Shown here piece by piece: positions 6,927-11,845 of a DNA stretch of 11,845 bases. The stretch is from NCBI GenBank assembly GCA_019423795.1, contig JAHZAT010000076.1, positions 1 through 11,845 on the forward strand. Reading direction: 5' to 3'. This stretch comes from Clostridiales bacterium (lineage in GTDB: Bacteria > Bacillota > Clostridia > Lachnospirales > Lachnospiraceae). Both the position numbers and the translations under genes were made by a program. Below the pieces are notes generated by a model. The model had not been told where the DNA came from. It made no database searches and saw only the letters and a program-made list of their open reading frames with translations. The stretch's first letter is position 1; the number at the start of each line of letters is the position of its first letter.

Positions 6927-8612
6927 TTATTCTTCTTCGTCATTCTGACTTAAAATATATCTGGCGATCGTAAATGCATATCCCGCAATTCTTTCCATAC
7001 TGGAAATGATATCAAGGAAATATACTCCTACATCTGGTGAACATTCTCCATCTTTCATACGTTGGATATGTCTTTTCCTGATCGTTTTTCTTGTATAATA
7101 CACATCTGCCGCATAAGAAAGAGTTTCTTTTGCCTCTTTTGTATCATCAAATTCAATCGCACGGATTGCTGATTCAAATGCTGATTTTACAAGATTATTC
7201 ATATTTCTAAGCTCATATGCTGCATCTTCTGAAATACTTTCTTTCATATCTTTGATATGCTGCAGATATCCAGCCATATTTTCCACATGATCTCCGGAAC
7301 GTTCAATGTCCGTGATCGAATCAAATAGATTATTAACAACTTTCATTTCTTTTTCCGTGATTGCCAGATGACTGATCTTAACCAAATATTCTGTGATCAT
7401 TGGCTCTAAATGATTGATCACCTGTTCGTCATTGTGAACTTTATCGATCTTACTCTGCCTTGGTTCTTCCCCTCGCATTGCTTCTTTTGTGACACGATTT
7501 AAGTTCTTTAAAACAATTTCACCCATACGCACAACTTCTTTTACAGCATTCTCTACAGCAAATGCTGGTGTTTCAAGAATACGTGGATCTAAGTGACGTA
7601 ATGCTTTCTCTTCCGGTTCTTCTTCCTCTTCATCCTCCACAACATCTTCATGGATAATAATACCTGATAATTTAACCAATGCATTTGCAAATGGGAATAA
7701 CAATATCGTTACAGATACATTAAAGATTGAGTGGAAAATAGAAATCTGTGTACTTGATATATGCTGCATTGCAAGATCTGGGAATATTCCAAAGAAGATC
7801 GTCATGATCACTCCATAGATTGCTGCTCCTAATACATTGAAGCTTAAATGGATTACCGCTGCTCTTTTTGCTGTTTTATTCGCTCCTGCACTTGATAAGA
7901 TTGCAGTGATACAAGTACCAATATTCTGTCCTAAAGTAATAAAGATTGCTGATCTCCAGTTTACAATTCCTCTCATTGCTAATGTCTGTAAAATACCAAC
8001 AGATGCTGAAGAACTCTGAATAATCGCTGTTACAACCGCCCCAACTAAAATTCCAAGAATCGGATTACTTCCTAATACCTGAAATGCTTTATAAAAAATA
8101 GGACTATCCTGATAGACTGAGATGGATGAAGACATAGATGATAATCCAATAAATAAGATACCAAATCCAACTGCAATCTCTGCTTTCTGTGTCAACTTCT
8201 GTTTGTTAGAAAATGTAATGATGAATGCTCCAATACCTAAAATAAATGGTGCAAAGAAATCTGGCTTCAGTGCTCCTGCCCACTCATTGGCTGATACAAG
8301 CCATGCTGTGATCGTTGTACCAACATTTGCACCCATGATAACTCCTGCCGCCTGTGTAAGGTTCATGATACCAGCATTTACAAAACCAACAACCATAACT
8401 GTAGTTGCAGATGAACTCTGAATGATTGCTGTTACCAATGCTCCTACCAGAACACCCAGAATACGATTATTGGTCAGATATCCTAGCAGGTCTCTCATTT
8501 TATTTCCTGCTGTTTTTTGAAGTCCTGATGCCATGATATCCATGCCATACAGAAACATTCCAAGTCCGCCGATAAACGCAAACAGGTTACCGACATGTGT
8601 TAGTGTATTCAT
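6927..8612 (-). CDS. Na/phosphate cotransporter family protein with C-terminal PhoU-like domain
   Basis: Inner-membrane protein of 561 residues of the NptA/PNaS (SLC34-like) family, expected to import phosphate with sodium. The N-terminal half (about 1-320) is strongly hydrophobic and holds the duplicated family signature, QSSSATT at 65-71 and QSSSASV at 199-205. Each copy sits in a repeated LVGALVTAII-like segment and marks one of two inverted transport repeats. A very acidic linker (EDEEEEEPEE, near 326-335) leads to a helical cytoplasmic PhoU-like domain (about 350-550) that may gate or sense phosphate. AGGAGG lies 11 nt before the ATG at 8612. The gene stands alone, with no pst or pho genes beside it. 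Transport substrate is inferred from the family; some members may carry other anions. Confidence 0.93.
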   Translation of the reverse strand: MNTLTHVGNLFAFIGGLGMFLYGMDIMASGLQKTAGNKMRDLLGYLTNNRILGVLVGALVTAIIQSSSATTVMVVGFVNAGIMNLTQAAGVIMGANVGTTITAWLVSANEWAGALKPDFFAPFILGIGAFIITFSNKQKLTQKAEIAVGFGILFIGLSSMSSSISVYQDSPIFYKAFQVLGSNPILGILVGAVVTAIIQSSSASVGILQTLAMRGIVNWRSAIFITLGQNIGTCITAILSSAGANKTAKRAAVIHLSFNVLGAAIYGVIMTIFFGIFPDLAMQHISSTQISIFHSIFNVSVTILLFPFANALVKLSGIIIHEDVVEDEEEEEPEEKALRHLDPRILETPAFAVENAVKEVVRMGEIVLKNLNRVTKEAMRGEEPRQSKIDKVHNDEQVINHLEPMITEYLVKISHLAITEKEMKVVNNLFDSITDIERSGDHVENMAGYLQHIKDMKESISEDAAYELRNMNNLVKSAFESAIRAIEFDDTKEAKETLSYAADVYYTRKTIRKRHIQRMKDGECSPDVGVYFLDIISSMERIAGYAFTIARYILSQNDEEE

Positions 8613-8831
8613 TTTTTATGATTCCTCCTGTGTTTTTAACAGATCCCCCTTATTGGATCTCCCACATATATAATATTATCGTTTGTACGACATAAATAAT
8701 TTTAACAAACATACTCCTATATTTAAAGAACTTTTTACATAGATCTTATTTTTTCTTTATGTTTCTATTATAACGTGTATAATAAAAGTATTAATTTTTG
8801 TTTATTTTGACTATTTACAAAGGAGTTTTTT
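8613..8831. other. Divergent intergenic region between the transporter and PHP genes
   Basis: The 219 nt are AT-rich and should hold promoters for both neighbours. The transporter leader contains a 6-bp AGATCC/GGATCT inverted repeat (8641-8646 and 8655-8660). Minus-strand -10-like TAATAT/TATTAT sequences near 8670-8680 have no good -35 at proper spacing. A GTTTGT/ACAAAC pair (8681-8686, 8705-8710) is too short to call. No gene is seen. Confidence 0.4.
8778..8783 (+). promoter_or_regulatory. Probable -10 element of the PHP phosphoesterase gene
   Basis: A perfect TATAAT on the plus strand would start transcription near 8790, about 42 nt before the ATG. At 17-nt spacing the -35 position holds CTTTAT, a poor match, so the promoter may be weak or activator-dependent. 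Confidence 0.4.
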
Positions 8832-9641
8832 ATGATTCTTGCAGATTATCATTTACATACCAGTTTTTCTTCCGATTCAGAAAGTCCTATGGAAGATATG
8901 ATCAAAAAGGCAATTTCTCTTGGTCTTAAAACCATTTGTTTTACAGAACATCATGATATTGATTATCCCGATAACCCTGATGATTTTGACTTTCTTTTGG
9001 ATCTTCCGTCTTATAAAGAAAATTTATTTACAATGAAAGAACAATTTAAGGATCAGATTGAAATCAATTATGGGGTTGAACTTGGATTAATGCCAACAAC
9101 TTTAAAGAAATGTTCTGATTTTGTAAAGGATGAACCTTTCGATTTCATTATTGGTTCTACTCATATTGTTGACTTTATGGATCCTTATGATGCAATTTAT
9201 TTTGAAACTTACCCTGCCGGCAAAGGACTTGCTCATTATTTTGAAGATATTTTAAAAAATGTTTCTTCTTTTGATGATTATTGTGTCTATGGACATATTG
9301 ATTATGCAGCACGTTATATCAAAGATCCTTCTTTTGAATTTCATTACAGTGATTATTCTGATCTCCTAGATACTATTTTAAAAACTATCATCGATCATGG
9401 AAAAGGCATTGAAGTGAATACTGCTGGACTTAAATACGGCATGAATGATCCTAATCCTCATCATGATATTATAAAAAGATATCTCGAACTTGGCGGCGAG
9501 ATCATCACCATCGGTTCCGACGGACATTGTCCTAAACATATGGCTTATGATTTTCATAAATTGCCTGATTTTCTGTCTTCTCTTGGAGTTCGTTATTATA
9601 CGATTTTTCGAAATAAAAAGCCCGAATTTATTAAATTATAA
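8832..9641 (+). CDS. PHP-domain phosphoesterase, histidinol-phosphatase (HisJ/HisK) family
   Basis: Metal-dependent phosphoesterase of 269 residues with a PHP alpha/beta barrel that binds a trinuclear metal centre. All expected ligands are visible: His7 and His9 in DYHLHTSFSSDS, Asp15, Glu39 and His40 in FTEHHD, Glu83 in GVELGL, His111 in GSTHIVD, His155 in YGHIDY, and Asp230 and His232 in GSDGH. The length fits HisJ, which dephosphorylates L-histidinol phosphate in histidine synthesis, but no other his gene is nearby. The substrate could be histidinol phosphate or another phosphorylated metabolite. AAAGGAG lies 6 nt before the ATG. It has no signal peptide, so it is cytosolic. It is a single-gene unit on the plus strand, convergent with the radical SAM gene and sharing its terminator. 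Confident in the family, less so in the substrate. Confidence 0.9.
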   Translation: MILADYHLHTSFSSDSESPMEDMIKKAISLGLKTICFTEHHDIDYPDNPDDFDFLLDLPSYKENLFTMKEQFKDQIEINYGVELGLMPTTLKKCSDFVKDEPFDFIIGSTHIVDFMDPYDAIYFETYPAGKGLAHYFEDILKNVSSFDDYCVYGHIDYAARYIKDPSFEFHYSDYSDLLDTILKTIIDHGKGIEVNTAGLKYGMNDPNPHHDIIKRYLELGGEIITIGSDGHCPKHMAYDFHKLPDFLSSLGVRYYTIFRNKKPEFIKL

Positions 9642-9654
9642 GTTTCATAATACC

Positions 9655-9698
9655 AAAAAGAACGAAATTATAAGATATTCCTATAATTTCGTTCTTTT
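9655..9698. terminator. Bidirectional terminator between the PHP and radical SAM genes
   Basis: A perfect 17-bp stem (9656-9672 with 9682-9698) encloses a 9-nt loop. On the plus strand it ends TTTT then ACTTTGTTT; on the minus strand it ends in five T (9659-9655). It begins 15 nt after the PHP stop codon and 18 nt from the radical SAM stop codon, so it serves both convergent genes. Confidence 0.85.
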
Positions 9699-9715
9699 AC
9701 TTTGTTTGATCCATT

Positions 9716-10585
9716 TTAAAGTGCTCTCATCCATTCTGATTTCATATGAATATTTCCCTTAATTGCTTCATCTAATAAATGAATCATTGTTTCTTTATCC
9801 TGATTTAATGTTCCTCTTAAATTTACATAATTGGATGCATGATTTGATCTAAAAAGGCATCCTGGACAATCCAGATATTTTATCATTTCTTTTGTTTCGA
9901 TCAAAATATCATATGGATTTAAAAGTTCAAATTCTCCGCTTCTGATCTTATCTGCCAACGGAAGACCTTCTTCTATCATTAACGTGAGCAATCCTATATA
10001 ATCTGGCTTCATTTCTGATAAAACGAGTCCTGTATCTTTGGCATGATCCTTCCATAGCTTTCTGCCACCCAAACCTGAGATTGCCGTAACAGATAGTCGG
10101 ATTCCTGCCTTTTTTACCTTATGTGCAGCCTCGATCATCTCTTGTGCTGTCACACCTTTTTTCATATATGCAAGGACACCATCATTTCCTGATTCTAATC
10201 CCATATAAATCATAGATATTCCAAGTCGTTGTAATTTGTCCAATTCTTCTTGGTCCTTCATTAAGATACTTCTTGGTGATCCATATAAGGTTACTTGTCT
10301 GCATTCTGGAAATTTTCCTTGAATAAAATGAAGAATTGATTCTAAGTCTTGTGTTTTACAGACCAATGCATCTCCATCTGCAAGAAAGATCTTCTCAACA
10401 TGTCTGTATTGATTCCTTGCATCTTGCAAATCTTCAAGTACTTCTTTTGCTTTTCTGATCCTAAAGCTTTTTTCTTTAAACATATTACAGAAAATACAGT
10501 GATTCTGGCTACAGCCGATTGTTACCTGTACAATCAGACTATATGCCTCACTTGGCGGTCTGTAAATCATTCCTTCATATCTCAT
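9716..10585 (-). CDS. Radical SAM protein (COG1032-like), function unknown
   Basis: Predicted cytosolic iron-sulfur enzyme of 289 residues that cleaves S-adenosylmethionine to a radical. The cluster motif near the N-terminus is GCSQNHCIFC with Cys25, Cys30 and Cys33, spaced CX4CX2C rather than the classical CX3CX2C; related clostridial proteins, as I recall them, show the same GCSxNxCxFC pattern. Further barrel marks are FLADGDALV, ITLYGSPRSI-like VTLYGSPRSI, YMGLESGNDGVL and SVTAISGLGG. The C-terminus has a second cysteine pair (Cys240, Cys243 in DCPGC) followed by RSNHASNYVNLRGTL, which looks like a conserved family signature and might bind another cluster or the substrate. AGGAG lies 5 nt before the ATG at 10585. 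The gene follows the NlpC/P60 gene by 17 nt, so the two are co-transcribed. No B12-binding domain is present. I cannot name the reaction. Confidence 0.9.
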   Translation of the reverse strand: MRYEGMIYRPPSEAYSLIVQVTIGCSQNHCIFCNMFKEKSFRIRKAKEVLEDLQDARNQYRHVEKIFLADGDALVCKTQDLESILHFIQGKFPECRQVTLYGSPRSILMKDQEELDKLQRLGISMIYMGLESGNDGVLAYMKKGVTAQEMIEAAHKVKKAGIRLSVTAISGLGGRKLWKDHAKDTGLVLSEMKPDYIGLLTLMIEEGLPLADKIRSGEFELLNPYDILIETKEMIKYLDCPGCLFRSNHASNYVNLRGTLNQDKETMIHLLDEAIKGNIHMKSEWMRAL

Positions 10586-10602
10586 ATTTTCTCCTGATTT
10601 TT

Positions 10603-11292
10603 TTATTTTACAATTCTTCTTACTGAAAGTACTTTTCGATAATTAGCTTTTGGAGAAATCTTGATTCCTGTTTTCCTAGAACTTGCATGAACAATCTTTC
10701 CGTTACCTATATAAATAGCAACATGACCATTATAGCAAATTAAATCTCCTGGCTGCTTTTTTTTATATGAAACTTTACGTCCTGCTCTTCTCTGAGAAGA
10801 TGAACTTCTTGGAAGATTATATCCAAATGATTTGTACACACTTTTTACAAATCCTGAACAGTCTGCACCAGTATTCAGATTCGTTCCTCCCCATACATAT
10901 GGGTTCCCAACAAATCGTTGTGCAAATGATGCTACTGTTTTACCTTTATTATATGTACTTCCTTTTAGTTTTGGTGCTCTTGTATTAATATATACATATT
11001 TTTTTAGTACATATCCTGTTTTTCCTCCAACTTTGATCTTTCTCCAACTTCCACTCGTGGAAAGAACTGTTACTTTTGTTCCTATTTTTAATTTTTTGAT
11101 CGTTTTTGCTTTTTTAGATTTTGATTTTCTCATTCTGCACCAATGTTTATATATTTTACCACTATATCCTGATGCTGCAAAAACTGTTGTTGTCGATGAT
11201 GTTGTTGTCGATATTGTTGGGGTAATCGTTGTTGTTAACATTACGGCTGTCATAGCCGCAATCATTGTTATTTTCTTTACTATTTTTATCAT
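10603..11292 (-). CDS. Secreted SH3b-NlpC/P60 peptidoglycan endopeptidase
   Basis: Exported cell-wall hydrolase of 229 residues, expected to cut peptide stems of peptidoglycan. A signal peptide is visible: basic start KIVKK, hydrophobic core about 8-19, then an unusual Thr/Ser-rich stretch (20-36) before a likely cleavage site at VFA-A (39/40). A small SH3b wall-binding domain covers about 43-103 (KIGTKVTVL, GSWRKIKV, KTGYVLKKYV). The NlpC/P60 domain covers about 117-229 with catalytic Cys145 in GADCSGFV, His190 in NGHVAIYIG and His202 in IVHASS. The PYVWGGTN and QPGDLICY motifs are typical. GAGG lies 8 nt before the ATG at 11292. It is first in a unit with the radical SAM gene. Its promoter region holds two WalR-like boxes, as expected for a wall hydrolase gene. 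Confidence 0.95.
   Translation of the reverse strand: MIKIVKKITMIAAMTAVMLTTTITPTISTTTSSTTTVFAASGYSGKIYKHWCRMRKSKSKKAKTIKKLKIGTKVTVLSTSGSWRKIKVGGKTGYVLKKYVYINTRAPKLKGSTYNKGKTVASFAQRFVGNPYVWGGTNLNTGADCSGFVKSVYKSFGYNLPRSSSSQRRAGRKVSYKKKQPGDLICYNGHVAIYIGNGKIVHASSRKTGIKISPKANYRKVLSVRRIVK
11185..11212. repeat. 13-bp direct repeat with 15-bp period in the NlpC/P60 signal region
   Basis: TGTTGTTGTCGAT occurs at 11185-11197 and 11200-11212, an exact repeat with a period of five codons. It lies in a longer GTT-rich stretch that encodes the Thr/Ser-rich segment between the signal-peptide core and the cleavage site. It may have arisen by replication slippage. Confidence 0.75.
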
Positions 11293-11321
11293 AATTATTG
11301 CCTCAATTCTATTTTTATAAT

Positions 11322-11338
11322 TGTTACATTTCTGTTAC
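11322..11338 (+). promoter_or_regulatory. WalR-like box B, just inside the predicted transcript of the NlpC/P60 gene
   Basis: TGTTAC, 5 nt (ATTTC), TGTTAC fits the published Bacillus WalR (YycF) consensus TGTWAH-N5-TGTWAH exactly. Relative to the predicted start near 11342 it covers about +5 to +21 and lies on the strand opposite to the gene. A further half-site TGTAAT (11345-11350) is one base off the 11-nt spacing. Confidence 0.5.
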
Positions 11339-11348
11339 ATTTATTGTA

Positions 11349-11377
11349 ATCTTAGCATATTATTGATTTCTTGTAAA
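11349..11377 (-). promoter_or_regulatory. SigA-type promoter of the NlpC/P60-radical SAM unit
   Basis: On the minus strand, TTTACA (11377-11372), a 17-nt spacer and TAAGAT (11354-11349) are preceded by TGC, giving an extended -10 (TGCTAAGAT). Initiation near 11342 would give a leader of about 50 nt. The -35 matches five of six consensus bases, the -10 four of six plus the TG extension. Confidence 0.65.
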
Positions 11378-11384
11378 GTGTTTT

Positions 11385-11401
11385 TGTAATATTTCTGTAA
11401 T
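11385..11401 (+). promoter_or_regulatory. WalR-like box A, upstream of the NlpC/P60 promoter
   Basis: TGTAAT, 5 nt (ATTTC), TGTAAT fits TGTWAH-N5-TGTWAH exactly and has the same spacer as box B. It lies just upstream of the -35, about -59 to -43, a position usual for an activator. It starts exactly 63 bp from box B, so both would lie on the same face of the helix. Confidence 0.5.
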
Positions 11402-11486
11402 ATTTATAACGTTTTTTGAAATATTCAAGAAAGCAGTGCGATCCTGCTTAGCAAGCAAGATGCTCAGATTTATCTTCTTATAAAAC
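11402..11486. other. Spacer between the NlpC/P60 regulatory region and the tRNA-Trp terminator
   Basis: No gene is seen. AAGCAG (11431-11436) and CTGCTT (11444-11449) can form a 6-bp hairpin, and the overlapping GCTT/AAGC at 11446-11456 can form a competing smaller one. Neither is followed by a T-run, so I do not call a terminator. Confidence 0.3.
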
Positions 11487-11517
11487 AAAAAATAGACTAG
11501 ACATAAATCTAATCTAT
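11487..11517 (-). terminator. Terminator of the rRNA-tRNA-Trp transcript
   Basis: On the minus strand a 10-bp stem (arms 11517-11508 and 11501-11492, one G-U pair) with a 6-nt loop is followed by a run of T ending at 11487. It lies 10 nt beyond the tRNA 3' end. The stem is AT-rich but has the complete intrinsic-terminator layout. Confidence 0.8.
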
Positions 11518-11527
11518 CTTTCAATAA

Positions 11528-11599
11528 CAGGGGCAGAGAGACTCGAACTCCCAACTGCGGTTTTGGAGACCGATGTTTTACCATTGAAACTATGCCCCT
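11528..11599 (-). tRNA. tRNA-Trp (anticodon CCA)
   Basis: The minus strand folds into a full cloverleaf of 72 nt including the discriminator. The acceptor is AGGGGCA/TGCCCCT, the D stem GTTT/AAAC, the anticodon loop CTCCAAA giving CCA after U33, the T stem GGGAG/CTCTC with loop TTCGAGT, and the discriminator is G. The outermost anticodon-stem pair (27-43) is a U-C mismatch and the variable loop has 4 nt. The CCA end is not encoded (TTA follows the discriminator), so it must be added after transcription. It lies about 75 nt after the 23S 3' end and is probably part of the rRNA transcript. Confidence 0.93.
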
Positions 11600-11672
11600 T
11601 TATTAAATTATAAAGGATATACCTTCAAAACAACATACAAGAACTATTCACATCTTTTACACTCAGCCTTCT
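11600..11672. other. Spacer between 23S rRNA and tRNA-Trp
   Basis: About 73 nt hold neither a 5S gene (too short) nor a clear terminator. On the minus strand a TATAAT (11612-11607) lies 7 nt before the tRNA, but no good -35 is found at 16-18 nt; TTGTTT is at 15 nt. Co-transcription with 23S followed by processing is the simpler reading. Confidence 0.45.
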
Positions 11673-11845
11673 TTGGTTAAAGCCTCGACCGATTAGTAAC
11701 AGTCAGCTCCATGCGTTACCACACTTCCACCTCTGCCCTATCTACCTCGTCGTCTTCAAGGGGTCTTACTAACTTGACGTTATGGGATATCTCATCTTGA
11801 GGGGGGCTTCACGCTTAGATGCCTTCAGCGTTTATCCCTGCCGGA
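11673..11845 (-). rRNA. 23S ribosomal RNA, 3' end (domain VI), partial
   Basis: On the minus strand the sequence runs from TCCGGCAGGGATAAACGC through AAGACGACGAGGTAGATAG and AAGTGTGGTAACGCATGGAG to ACTAATCGGTCGAGGC and TTTAACC, the conserved end of bacterial 23S rRNA. The exact 3' end is estimated from the terminal TTAACC, which pairs with the 5' end of the molecule, and may be off by a few bases. The rest of the gene, and presumably 16S, lies beyond the right edge. Confidence 0.95.

Noticed and set aside
8681..8710. GTTTGT/ACAAAC inverted repeat upstream of the Na/Pi transporter as a possible Pho or Rex site
   Set aside because: Only 6 bp match with an 18-nt spacer in an AT-rich region, which is easily expected by chance.
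10832..11320. Open frame of 162 codons antisense to the NlpC/P60 gene with a hydrophobic, Val/Ile-rich end
   Set aside because: The hydrophobic tail is the complement of the Thr-rich repeat. There is no ribosome binding site, and the NlpC/P60 gene on the other strand is clearly real.
11360..11584. Short open frame on the minus strand overlapping tRNA-Trp
   Set aside because: It reads through the tRNA and its terminator, so it cannot be a normal coding gene.
11600..11672. A 5S rRNA gene between 23S and tRNA-Trp
   Set aside because: The space is about 73 nt, shorter than any 5S gene, and no 5S core sequence is seen.

Overview
The window is a low-GC, densely packed chromosomal segment. Its codon use, strong AGGAGG-type ribosome binding sites, the clostridial style of the proteins, and the order glycolytic genes / Na-Pi transporter / rRNA operon point to an anaerobic Firmicute. 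A Lachnospiraceae-like gut Clostridium relative is my best guess; this is an inference from sequence style, not a database match. I see no insertion sequence, CRISPR array or phage gene.

Layout. (1) 1-949, minus: the first 316 codons of gpmI, running off the left edge. (2) 1161-2090, plus: an alpha/beta hydrolase of the monoacylglycerol-lipase type, divergent from gpmI. (3) 2194-3384, minus: deoB, sharing a convergent terminator with the hydrolase. (4) 3505-6705, minus: gap, pgk and tpiA, read in that order. A promoter precedes gap, a hairpin lies between gap and pgk, and a strong terminator follows tpiA. (5) 6927-8612, minus: a Na/phosphate cotransporter with a C-terminal PhoU-like domain. 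(6) 8832-9641, plus: a HisJ-type PHP phosphoesterase. (7) 9716-11292, minus: a two-gene unit, a secreted SH3b-NlpC/P60 cell-wall hydrolase followed 17 nt later by a radical SAM protein. (8) 11528-11845, minus: tRNA-Trp and, upstream of it, the 3' end of a 23S rRNA.

How the genes fit together. Gap, Pgk, TpiA and GpmI cover lower glycolysis from triose phosphate to 2-phosphoglycerate. Enolase is not in view. DeoB feeds ribose from nucleosides into the pentose phosphate pool and so connects to the same carbon flow. The Na/Pi transporter, PHP enzyme, radical SAM protein and wall hydrolase look like independent transcription units.

Most interesting signals: two copies of a WalR-like box, TGTWAH-N5-TGTWAH, exactly 63 bp apart and flanking the promoter of the NlpC/P60 gene; a perfect 9-bp inverted repeat in the gap leader; a gap-pgk intercistronic hairpin that pairs fully only in the transcribed strand; a radical SAM enzyme with CX4CX2C cysteine spacing; and a 23S gene followed directly by tRNA-Trp with no room for 5S. 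Most of the window is ordinary core-genome content. I found no convincing wholly new system.
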